Shown one piece after another: positions 27,163 to 33,827 of a stretch of DNA of 64,000 bases (positions within the stretch are counted from its first letter, which is position 1; every line of letters starts with the position of its first letter). The notes below the pieces were generated by a model. The model was not told the origin of the DNA. It saw only the letters and a list, made by a program, of their open reading frames with translations, and did not search any database. Both the position numbers and the translations under genes were made by a program. The DNA comes from Erysipelotrichaceae bacterium (GTDB lineage Bacteria; Bacillota_I; Bacilli_A; Erysipelotrichales; Erysipelotrichaceae): NCBI GenBank assembly GCA_022772735.1, contig JALEZD010000009.1:62001-126000 (forward strand), in the 5' to 3' direction.

Positions 27163-27345
27163 CTATGTTATTTCTTTTTTTGTAGTACGATCTGTAAAAT
27201 AAAATGTCAATATCATGGTTACCATTGGTACAAATTCCTGTGATGATATTTTTCCTACAAACCATCCATATATTAATGCGAATACCATAACTAATGTAAC
27301 TATCGTTCTTACTTGTAAGAATTCTTTTAAATATATTTTCATCAT
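27163..27345 (-). CDS. Small holin-like membrane protein
   Basis: A 60-residue protein (two adjacent ATG codons; AGAGGAC upstream) with two hydrophobic segments (about residues 12-28 and 38-50) and a charged KKE tail. Its pattern, LQVRTIVTLVMVFALIYGWFVGKISSQEF then a FYF segment, is like small putative holins encoded beside endolysins in Firmicutes phages. It lies 64 bases downstream of the intact amidase on the same strand and is followed by a terminator. Holins make the membrane holes that release cytoplasmic endolysin. The assignment rests on size, topology and position. Confidence 0.6.
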   Translation of the reverse strand: MMKIYLKEFLQVRTIVTLVMVFALIYGWFVGKISSQEFVPMVTMILTFYFTDRTTKKEIT

Positions 27346-27409
27346 TTTATACGTCCTCTCTTTCTTATTTTTTGTGTTTTGCCTAGGAGCATAATAATGA
27401 AATATATTT

Positions 27410-27901
27410 TTATAATTGATTTAATTCATTAGAAATTATATCTAAGAATCTTTGCCAACCCATATCTAATGTTCTATGAGGACAGTATTTACCACTATAA
27501 TCTTGGTGTTTTGTAACTTTAGAAATATCCCAATTTCTTTCTTTTAATAACTCAGCAATTAGTTTAGCTGCATTTTGTTCGGCTTTAATAAATTTATGTA
27601 AGTCTTTATCTAATTTACTATAACAAATTTCAATTGATATTCCTTCTCTATTTCCTTTTCCTAATACACCATCTCCGGCGTTCCAAGTATTTCTATTTAA
27701 TGGTATTCCCTGTATTATTTCTTTATCATCTACTGCAAAGTGATATGAAACTTTATTATTGTTAGAAATCATATAATTTCTTTCTGAACTGGCTGAAGCA
27801 CTATTTGCAGTGTTATGCACCACTATTCTAGTAGGATTCATTAGATAAGGGCACTTTATACTATATTTACTAGGATACACCAATCGTTTTATAATATTCA
27901 T
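27410..27901 (-). CDS. N-acetylmuramoyl-L-alanine amidase (phage endolysin type), array unit 1, intact
   Basis: A 163-residue amidase_2/PGRP-family enzyme that cuts the lactyl-amide bond of peptidoglycan. The zinc ligands are visible as H29 (VVHNTA), H132 (KHQD) and C140 (KYCPHRT), with the catalytic lysine just before. It has no signal peptide, so it needs a holin or lysis for release; a holin-like gene follows on the same strand. The SH3 wall-binding repeats seen in the decayed copies of the array are absent here. AAAGGAG lies 13 bases from the ATG, a long spacing. It is transcribed divergently from the anchored protein at 28010 through a conserved palindrome-rich region. Confidence 0.85.
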   Translation of the reverse strand: MNIIKRLVYPSKYSIKCPYLMNPTRIVVHNTANSASASSERNYMISNNNKVSYHFAVDDKEIIQGIPLNRNTWNAGDGVLGKGNREGISIEICYSKLDKDLHKFIKAEQNAAKLIAELLKERNWDISKVTKHQDYSGKYCPHRTLDMGWQRFLDIISNELNQL

Positions 27902-28009
27902 ATCGTTTTCTATACTCCTTTCTTATATTTGGTTTGTATCGATACAATACTATTATCAAATACTTTGATTTGTTAGAAAACGACATGTTTTATTTAGGAG
28001 TATAAATTT
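27902..28009. promoter_or_regulatory. Palindrome-rich divergent control region, array copy 1
   Basis: Three nested palindromes lie between the divergent genes. TCGTTTTCTA (27903-27912) is inverted as TAGAAAACGA (27974-27983) and forms the outer pair. TTGTATCGATACAA (27934-27947) is a perfect palindrome, and ATCAAATACTTTGAT (27955-27969) is a perfect spaced palindrome. The same arrangement recurs at 29176-29280 and, damaged, at 29919 and 31395. Conservation of the palindromes across copies suggests a dedicated regulator. Confidence 0.7.
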
Positions 28010-28618
28010 ATGAAAAAAGTTGTATTTATTCTTATTGTTACAGTTATATTGTTTATATGTATTATTTTTTATGAGTATGAAAAAAATAAATATAATCCTT
28101 ATTCAAATTTTTCAAATTTTTCTACATATAAATATAAATGTAAGGATGATTTTACTGAATGTAAAGTATATACTTTTTATGATCAGTCTATCTATTTTGA
28201 AAAAAATCATTATACAACAAAAACAGAATTAATACCTTTTAACTCAGAAAATCTTTTTATAAAAAATCAAAAAGATTTTATATTAAAAACCTCTTATGAT
28301 GAAAAAATAATAGTAGAACAATTAAAATTTGAATATGATAAAAATTTAAATGGAACATATATATTTAATGATGAAACATATATATTTAATAATGGTTGTT
28401 ATTTAAGTAGTAATTTTGAAAATTATAAAAAATGCAATTTTATAGCACAAATGGATGAAAATATAATTGTATTAGATAATGCAATAATTTCTGAAATACC
28501 TATTTATGAATATAAATTTGATGACAATAATAACTTAATATTAAGTCCCGTTTACTATATGGAAAATTATATAGGACTAAAAAGAAAAATAACTTATAAA
28601 CTAAAAAGACAGAATTAA
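28010..28618 (+). CDS. Membrane-anchored extracellular protein, family A (array unit 1)
   Basis: A 202-residue protein that I do not recognise. Residues 5-24 form an uncleaved signal anchor, and the rest is hydrophilic and rich in Tyr, Asn and Lys, expected outside the membrane. Conserved features shared with its paralogue at 31518 are a YKCxxxxxECKxY cysteine pair, NLNGTYxxNDExYxFNNGC, IISEIPIYEYxFD and a C-terminal LKRQN. Four extracellular cysteines could form two disulfides. AGGAG lies 9 bases before the ATG. It is divergent from the intact amidase and convergent with the unit-2 endolysin remnant, with a perfect hairpin between. Confidence 0.75.
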   Translation: MKKVVFILIVTVILFICIIFYEYEKNKYNPYSNFSNFSTYKYKCKDDFTECKVYTFYDQSIYFEKNHYTTKTELIPFNSENLFIKNQKDFILKTSYDEKIIVEQLKFEYDKNLNGTYIFNDETYIFNNGCYLSSNFENYKKCNFIAQMDENIIVLDNAIISEIPIYEYKFDDNNNLILSPVYYMENYIGLKRKITYKLKRQN

Positions 28619-28632
28619 CCTGTCTTTTTAGT
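28600..28632. terminator. Bidirectional terminator between family A gene and unit-2 endolysin remnant
   Basis: ACTAAAAAGACAG (28600-28612) pairs perfectly over 13 bp with CTGTCTTTTTAGT (28620-28632). T runs on both strands allow it to stop both converging transcripts. The family A stop codon lies in the loop. Confidence 0.88.
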
Positions 28633-29175
28633 TTAATCGTTAGTAGGATACATTACAGCAGGGTCATGTTGAAAGTAACCATATACTCCATTATAAACTC
28701 CATAACACCATTGATAGCCATCTGATTGAACACTTTTTAAAAACTCTAATACTTTTATCTCAGAGCCATTAGGGGCAGTTATATTAACTTTTCCATTTAC
28801 AACACTAGTTCGTAATCTAGCTGCAGAACCAGTTAATTTCATTTTATAATTTCCTGAAGGTTTTCCTTCAATTATCATAATTCTCGGATCAAATTTAAAT
28901 GCTCCTTCAATTCCGTATCTCTTACCCCAAGCCCATCTATATCCATCTCCATCTTTCCAAGTATTTCTATCTAATGGTATTCATTGTATTATTTCTTTAT
29001 CATCTACTGCAAAGTGATATGAAACTTTATTATTGTTGGAAATCATATAATTTATTTCTGAACTTGCGGATACACTATTTGCAGTGTTATGTACAACTAT
29101 TCTGGTTGGTTTCATATTATATGGACACTTTATATAATATTTACCAGAATCTATGAATCGTTTTATAATATTCAT
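28633..29175 (-). pseudogene. Decayed amidase-SH3 endolysin, array unit 2
   Basis: One minus-strand frame runs from the amidase N terminus (MNIIKRFIDSGKYYIKCPYN, then VVHNTANS) to an SH3-like C terminus ending in DPAVMYPTND. It is broken by an in-frame TGA at 28983-28981, where the intact copy has GGG/GGA. About 75 residues of the amidase core, including the second histidine and the cysteine, are missing: the sequence jumps from RNTWKDGDG straight into an SH3-repeat end (GYRWAWGKRYG). The junction falls at a GDGY/SDGY-like microhomology. One complete and one partial SH3-like repeat remain, showing that the ancestral endolysin had at least two. Confidence 0.8.
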
Positions 29176-29280
29176 ATCGCTTTCTATACTCATTTCTTGT
29201 ATTTGGTTTGCATCGATACAACACCATTATCAAATACTTTGATTTGTTAGAAAACGACATGTTGTATTTAGGAGATATCT
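29176..29280. promoter_or_regulatory. Palindrome-rich divergent control region, array copy 2
   Basis: Copy of the control region at 27902. TCGCTTTCTA (29177-29186) with TAGAAAACGA (29248-29257), TTGCATCGATACAA (29208-29221, one mismatched pair), and a perfect ATCAAATACTTTGAT (29229-29243). Spacing is the same as in copy 1 even though the genes on either side differ or are broken. Confidence 0.65.
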
Positions 29281-29790
29281 ATGAAAAAAATTTTTTTATT
29301 TTTTATACCTGTAATATTAATTTTTTCTTGGTTATATTTTGATTATTTTAGATACAAAATTATTATTAATAAAAAAATGGGGAAACACTTTGCTATTGAT
29401 GTAGAAAATCAATGCTATATTAATTATGAGTATCAATGTAAAAATTTGGAATGTACAACCAAAGAAGGAGATGATTTTCCTTATTTTAATGCGTATTTTA
29501 TTAATTTGTTTGATGCTGTGAAATATGCAGAAAATAATTATAAAAAGTTTTATAATGAAATTCCAATACATTTGAAAAATAAGTATAACGACACATTTAA
29601 TAAAGTTTATTTAATTAATTCAATATGTAAAAAAAATTATGATGAACATATTTATGGATATGCAGTAACATTTGGAGGTTTTAACTTATATAATTTTTAT
29701 AATGAATATAAAGAATATAATATAGGGAAAGTAAAGTTATATACTTTTAAAGAGGTATTTAAAGATTTAAAAAACAAAAGCCATAAATAA
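29281..29790 (+). CDS. Membrane-anchored extracellular protein, family B (array unit 2)
   Basis: A 169-residue protein of unknown function. Residues 3-19 are a hydrophobic signal anchor (IFLFFIPVILIFSWLYF), and the rest is charged and aromatic. Four cysteines (CYINYEYQC, ECTTK, ICKKN) suggest extracellular disulfides. It does not resemble family A beyond size, topology and cysteine content, yet it occupies the same position behind the same control region. A decayed copy lies at 30773-31206. TTTAGGAG precedes the ATG and a long hairpin terminator follows. Confidence 0.7.
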   Translation: MKKIFLFFIPVILIFSWLYFDYFRYKIIINKKMGKHFAIDVENQCYINYEYQCKNLECTTKEGDDFPYFNAYFINLFDAVKYAENNYKKFYNEIPIHLKNKYNDTFNKVYLINSICKKNYDEHIYGYAVTFGGFNLYNFYNEYKEYNIGKVKLYTFKEVFKDLKNKSHK

Positions 29791-29807
29791 TATGGTTTTT
29801 GTTTTTT
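29769..29807. terminator. Terminator between family B gene and unit-3 SH3 remnant
   Basis: A 17-bp stem (29769-29785 with 29791-29807, one G-T pair) with T runs on both sides can serve both converging transcripts. Confidence 0.85.
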
Positions 29808-29917
29808 TTAGTCATTAGTAGGATACATTACCGCAGGATCATATTGAAAATATCCTCTTGTTCCATTATATTCACCATAACACCATTGATAACCATCTGA
29901 TTGAATACTTTTCAAAC
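29808..29917 (-). pseudogene. Endolysin SH3 C-terminal remnant, array unit 3
   Basis: Only the last 36 or so codons survive, reading SDGYQWCYGEYNG and ending DPAVMYPTND, nearly identical to the unit-2 end. The amidase part is deleted, and the sequence runs directly into a truncated copy of the control region at 29918. Confidence 0.75.
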
Positions 29918-29993
29918 ATTATCAAATATTTTGAATCGTAAGAAAACAACATGTTTTGTAGTATAATTAATCCAAATAATAGGAGTTTTTTTT
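29918..29993. promoter_or_regulatory. Truncated control region, array copy 3
   Basis: ATCAAATATTTTGA (29921-29934) and AGAAAACAACATG (29941 onward) match the right half of copies 1 and 2; the left half with the TATCGATA palindrome and the amidase start is deleted. A TATAAT follows at 29962-29967, and AGGAG precedes the lipoprotein ATG at 29994. Confidence 0.55.
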
Positions 29994-30596
29994 ATGAAAA
30001 CAATATTTTTATTATTAACATTTTTTATAATATTATCAGGATGTAAAAACGATGAAATAAAACAGAAAATTAATGATAATTCAGTACATATAAAAAATGA
30101 AACAGTTAAAGAATATTCAAGTGATAGTGAAACAACAATAATTCCTTTAGGTATTTTTCAGCATAATGATCCAGCTTTGATAGAAAACTATAAAAAAAAA
30201 TTTATCAATCATTTTATCTATATGCCTTCATCTATTTCAATTTCTACAGGGAAAAATATGGAATTAAAAAGAATATTTTTTAGCTATGAAACTGAATTGC
30301 TTTTTACGGATGAAGAATGGGAAGAATTTGTTAAACTACAAGAAAATCCAAAATCACATGGAACATTGTATTCTGCTGATTTAGTAAAGCTTAATAAAAA
30401 TGTTTATTCAGCTTCAAACTCACTTACAACTCCATCATTAAAGAGAAAATATATCCCTATAAATGATAAAATCGATTTTTATTTAATCATTTTAGAGGAT
30501 AAATATTATGTTGTTTTTGAAGAAATTGATATTAACAACTTAAAATTTTTAGAACAAGTCCCATGGATGGAAGTTCAAATAATAGAAAAAGCATAG
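29994..30596 (+). CDS. Lipoprotein of unknown function (array unit 3)
   Basis: A 200-residue lipoprotein: the signal peptide ends in the lipobox ILSGC with the lipid cysteine at residue 17, followed by an acidic, lysine-rich linker and a mixed alpha/beta domain that I do not recognise. It occupies the same slot behind the same control repeat as the family A and B proteins but is unrelated to them in sequence. Its outer-membrane-leaflet position suits an inhibitor or immunity function against a wall hydrolase, but nothing in the sequence proves that. AGGAG lies 8 bases before the ATG. Confidence 0.75.
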   Translation: MKTIFLLLTFFIILSGCKNDEIKQKINDNSVHIKNETVKEYSSDSETTIIPLGIFQHNDPALIENYKKKFINHFIYMPSSISISTGKNMELKRIFFSYETELLFTDEEWEEFVKLQENPKSHGTLYSADLVKLNKNVYSASNSLTTPSLKRKYIPINDKIDFYLIILEDKYYVVFEEIDINNLKFLEQVPWMEVQIIEKA

Positions 30597-30613
30597 ATGA
30601 TTTCTATGCTTTT
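30587..30613. terminator. Terminator between unit-3 lipoprotein and unit-4 SH3 remnant
   Basis: AAAAGCATAGA (30587-30597) pairs with TCTATGCTTTT (30603-30613). T runs on both strands allow it to act in both directions. Confidence 0.8.
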
Positions 30614-30730
30614 AATCATTTGTTGGATACATTACATTAGGATCATATTGAAAATAACCTTCATAATTTCCAAATTTCCCACGACACCATTGGTATCAAT
30701 CTGATTGAATACTTTTTCAAAACTCTATTA
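30612..30730 (-). pseudogene. Endolysin SH3 C-terminal remnant, array unit 4
   Basis: About 38 codons resemble the SH3 end of units 2 and 3 (YQWCRGKFGNYEGYFQYD then PNVMYPTND), but with an in-frame TGA where the others have GGT, and with no amidase part. Confidence 0.7.
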
Positions 30731-30772
30731 TTTTTTGTTATATAGTATGACTTATTTTATAGTGAGGAAAGC

Positions 30773-31206
30773 GTGAAAAAATATGTTTATTTTTTATACC
30801 TGTAATATTAATTTTTTCTTGGTTATATTTTGATTATTTCAGATACAAAATTATTTTTAATAAAAAAATGGGGAAATTTGTTATTGATGTATAAAATCAA
30901 TGTTATATTAACTATGAGTACTAACGTGAGTATTTAAAATGTACGATTGATACAGTTAGTTTACTTATTTTAATGCGTATTTTACTAATTTGTTTGATGT
31001 TGTAAAATATGCAGAAAATAATTACAAAAAGTTTTATAATGAAATTCCAATACATTTGAAAAATAAGTATAATGACACATTTAATAAAGTTTATTTAATT
31101 AATTCAATATTTAAAAAACTGTGATGAACATATTTGTGGATATGCAGTAACATTTGGAGAATTTAACTTATACAGTTTTTATAATGAATATAAAGACTTA
31201 CTATAA
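30773..31206 (+). pseudogene. Decayed copy of the family B anchored protein, array unit 4
   Basis: From a GTG at 30773 the DNA follows the gene at 29281 closely (for example the IPVILIFSWLYFDYF segment and the NNYKKFYNEIPIHLKNKYND segment). Several small deletions and stop codons break the frame, and the C terminus is lost after NEYK. The Shine-Dalgarno is GAGGAAAG. The control region upstream is barely recognisable. Confidence 0.8.
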
Positions 31207-31212
31207 AATTAA

Positions 31213-31255
31213 AAGGATTAACTACTGTACAATACAGAAATCAATCCTTATTTTA
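31213..31255 (+). terminator. Possible hairpin after the family B pseudogene
   Basis: AAGGATT (31213-31219) pairs with AATCCTT (31243-31249), with an inner CTGT/ACAG stem and a short T run. Weak. Confidence 0.4.
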
Positions 31256-31299
31256 TCATCCAACTTATTGGGTTCACTTTGTTTTATGTATTTTTATTT

Positions 31300-31394
31300 A
31301 ACGGTATTATGTACAACTATTCTGGTTGGTTCATATTATAATGACACTTTATATAATATTTACCAGAATCTATGAATTGTTTTATAATATTCAT
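31300..31394 (-). pseudogene. Endolysin amidase N-terminal remnant, array unit 5
   Basis: The first 25 or so codons of the amidase (MNIIKQFIDSGKYYIKC) are present from the ATG at 31394. A one-base deletion then shifts the frame, before the VVHNTA zinc motif. No SH3 part follows. Confidence 0.7.
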
Positions 31395-31517
31395 ATCGTT
31401 TTCTATACTTCTTTCTTATATTTGGTTAATACTATTATCAAATACTTTGAATTGTTAGAAAACGACATGATTAATAAATTTTTATTTACTATTTATTATA
31501 TTAATTTGAGGTATTTT
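31395..31517. promoter_or_regulatory. Divergent control region, array copy 5
   Basis: TCGTTTTCTA (31396-31405) and TAGAAAACGA (31456-31465) are kept exactly, and ATCAAATACTTTGA (31437-31450) is almost perfect. The TATCGATA palindrome is deleted, shortening the region. About 45 extra bases separate it from the next ATG. Confidence 0.6.
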
Positions 31518-32120
31518 ATGAAAAAGCTAATTTTTATTCTAATAATAATTATATCTGTATTCATTTTTTATAATATATATTATTACTTTAATCCTACAGA
31601 TAGACCTATTTTAAATTATTCTACTTTTGAATATAAATGTTCAAAAAATCAGTATGAATGTAAAATATATATATTAAATAGTCTTCAAGATATATATGTA
31701 TATAGTTATAAAGATAACAATTCAATTGAACGAAAATTTGGCACTGGTTTTTTTGTTAGTGATAAAAATATGTTTTATAAAAATAAAATAAAATTATATG
31801 ATGGCAATATTCTGATAAAAAAATTACAATTTAATTATGATCAAAATTTAAATGGAACTTATAAATATAACGATGAAATATATACATTTAATAATGGATG
31901 TATTACTTCCACCAATACTTTATCATCTCCACGTCCATGTACTTCTGTTTGGCAAATGGATAACAATATTTTTTCTATAATAGAACCAATAATATCGGAA
32001 ATTCCTATTTATGAGTATGAATTTGATAGTGAAAAAAATTTAATTTTGTACCCTCTAGCATCAAATTATATGTATATGGATAAAAGATTAAGCTATACAT
32101 TAAAAAGACAGAATTATTGA
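31518..32120 (+). CDS. Membrane-anchored extracellular protein, family A paralogue (array unit 5)
   Basis: The ATG at 31518 has TTGAGG 7 bases upstream and begins MKKLIFILIIIISVF, a signal anchor; upstream codons in the same frame come from the control region and are not coding. The product is 200 residues and is clearly paralogous to the protein at 28010: shared YKC...ECKIY, LNGTYKYNDEIYTFNNGC, ISEIPIYEYEFD and LKRQN. An extra CTS/PC cysteine replaces KKC. The pair brackets the array, suggesting tandem duplication of a unit. Function unknown. Confidence 0.75.
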   Translation: MKKLIFILIIIISVFIFYNIYYYFNPTDRPILNYSTFEYKCSKNQYECKIYILNSLQDIYVYSYKDNNSIERKFGTGFFVSDKNMFYKNKIKLYDGNILIKKLQFNYDQNLNGTYKYNDEIYTFNNGCITSTNTLSSPRPCTSVWQMDNNIFSIIEPIISEIPIYEYEFDSEKNLILYPLASNYMYMDKRLSYTLKRQNY

Positions 32121-32138
32121 TATATACGAAAAAATCTT

Positions 32139-32164
32139 AAACATATAGGAAAGTGTATGTTTTT
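32139..32164 (+). terminator. Probable terminator at the right end of the array
   Basis: AAACATA (32139-32145) pairs with TATGTTT (32156-32162), with T residues to 32164. The rest of 32165-32317 is AT-rich with nothing I can name. Confidence 0.5.
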
Positions 32165-32317
32165 GTGAGAAATACGGTATATTAAATGCTATATTACAAA
32201 GTAGTAACGTGTAAAGTCACAAAGTGTTTTAGAAATAATGATAAAAAATTCATAAATTTATAAAATGAATTTAAATGTAATAATCTTTCACCAACACCAA
32301 AGTTTAATAATATATTT

Positions 32318-32905
32318 CTATATATCAAAATTTTTTAAAATAAATGAGTTACCATCATATTCAATTTCATGTATTGAATTATTATGAATACTTTTATATT
32401 TTGAATATTCAGGATTAGTTTTAATAATTTCTCTTGATGGTATAAGATTTTCTAGTTGCAGAAATAATCTAATACAACCACCATGACTTACAACTGCAAT
32501 TGTTTCATCTTTATGTTTTAAATAACATTCTTTGAAGAAATTTTTTACACGATTAAAAACTTCAACTTCTGTTTCAACACCTTCATCTTTATTATTTTTT
32601 ATTGCTTCAAAATATTCATCAAATGAAAATCCTTCTAAATTCCCAAAGGCTCTTTCTTTTACTCTTTCATCAATTTTTATTTCAATATCTTTAAAGTTTG
32701 AACCTTCCAACATCAATTTACAAGTTTGTATTGCTCTAGAAAGAGGGCTAGCATATGCATGGGCAATATTAAATTTATTAAGCTTAATACCACTTTCTTT
32801 TGAAGTTTTAATGCCTGTATTATTTAAAGGAATATCCGTAGTTCCTTGTATTTTGTGATTTTTATTCCAATCAGTTTCACCATGTCTAATAAATAATATT
32901 TTCAT
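32318..32905 (-). CDS. Histidine phosphatase family protein (phosphoglycerate mutase-like)
   Basis: A 195-residue cytoplasmic phosphatase. The catalytic RHGET motif is at residues 7-11 (ILFIRHGETDWN), and the other conserved elements are SPLSRAIQTC, the acidic ERAFGNLEG and VVSHGGCIRL with the second histidine. The ATG at 32905 is chosen because AAAGGAG lies 7 bases upstream; ten further codons upstream have no such site. Likely a general sugar- or nucleotide-phosphate phosphatase; true mutase activity is unlikely at this length. Confidence 0.85.
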   Translation of the reverse strand: MKILFIRHGETDWNKNHKIQGTTDIPLNNTGIKTSKESGIKLNKFNIAHAYASPLSRAIQTCKLMLEGSNFKDIEIKIDERVKERAFGNLEGFSFDEYFEAIKNNKDEGVETEVEVFNRVKNFFKECYLKHKDETIAVVSHGGCIRLFLQLENLIPSREIIKTNPEYSKYKSIHNNSIHEIEYDGNSFILKNFDI

Positions 32906-32966
32906 AAAATCTCCTTTAGATAGATACTTTATCAAAAATACGAATGATTGTATAGTTAAATGAAAT

Positions 32967-33722
32967 TTATTTTTTGTAGTTTTTAGGAGTACATTTATAT
33001 TTATCTTTAAATACCTTATAAAAGTGATTTACATCATCATATCCAACTTCTTTGGATATAGTTTTAATTGAAAAATTTGTTTCACTAATATATTTTATTG
33101 CTTTTTCAAGTCTTATTTCTTTTAACATATCCTTAAAAGAAGTCTTCATGTATTTTTTAAAAAATTTTGAAAAATAGGCAGGGTGATATCCAAATGTTTT
33201 TGCGACTTCTTCTAATGTAATGTGTTTAGAGTTTTCATCAATATATTTTATAATTGAGCCTAATAAATGCTCTTTTAGCATTGATGATTCAATTTTTGAA
33301 AGTAAAGTTGTATGTTCTTTACCCAATTTTGCAAAAATAATATTTAGTAAATTTAGTATTATAAATTCTTCATCATTTTTAAAAGTTATTTCTATTAATT
33401 CTTGAATTTCTTTAGAATTAGACGTTTTGAAATATAGATATTCAGGACTTTTAGAATTTAAACTAAAAAAATCATATATTATCGGATAATTAGTAAAATT
33501 TTGCAAAAAATATTTTTTACAAAACTCATTTTTAAAACTATACAATTTTGCATCAATGTTAACTATTTCAATTTTTGGAGTTTTATATGTAAAAATAATA
33601 TCGTATTTTTTAGGATATATCATATCATTTCCGATTTTAAAGGCAGATGGGCTTGTCACTATTAAAAATTTATAATCAAAACTATCTAAATAAGAATCAG
33701 TATTAAATTCATTTATTATCAT
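32967..33722 (-). CDS. AraC-family transcriptional regulator
   Basis: A 251-residue regulator with an unrecognised N-terminal sensing domain (about 1-150) and a C-terminal double helix-turn-helix (about 155-251): ITLEEVAKTFGYHPAYFSKFFKK, then the second helix pair ending in DDVNHFYKVFKDKYKCTPKNYK, the typical AraC signature. It is divergent from the flavoreductase lipoprotein gene at 33828 with about 105 bases between, so it is the likely regulator of that gene. AGGTGA precedes the ATG. Confidence 0.88.
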   Translation of the reverse strand: MIINEFNTDSYLDSFDYKFLIVTSPSAFKIGNDMIYPKKYDIIFTYKTPKIEIVNIDAKLYSFKNEFCKKYFLQNFTNYPIIYDFFSLNSKSPEYLYFKTSNSKEIQELIEITFKNDEEFIILNLLNIIFAKLGKEHTTLLSKIESSMLKEHLLGSIIKYIDENSKHITLEEVAKTFGYHPAYFSKFFKKYMKTSFKDMLKEIRLEKAIKYISETNFSIKTISKEVGYDDVNHFYKVFKDKYKCTPKNYKK

Positions 33723-33827
33723 ATATTCACCTAAAATGTTAAAAAAACCATGTTAAATATACCAATAATACCTAATTTTGTAAACAAAAAAGGTATGATA
33801 AACTGTTCACATAATGGAGGGAAAGAT

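Noticed and set aside
28981-28983. TGA in the unit-2 endolysin read as tryptophan (alternative genetic code)
   Set aside because: Other genes end in TGA, prfB is present with its frameshift, and the intact copy has a glycine codon here, so the TGA is a nonsense mutation.
28899-29156. 85-codon plus-strand frame across the unit-2 endolysin
   Set aside because: It is antisense to the decayed endolysin, and a similar frame at 31154-31375 arises because the sequences are repeated, not because the frame is coding.
31326-31517. 64-codon extension before the family A paralogue
   Set aside because: These codons come from the amidase remnant and control repeat; the ATG at 31518 has the binding site and begins the conserved protein.
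27129-32164. Endolysin array as part of an intact prophage
   Set aside because: No structural, integrase or packaging genes are present between the nucleoside locus and the histidine phosphatase gene.
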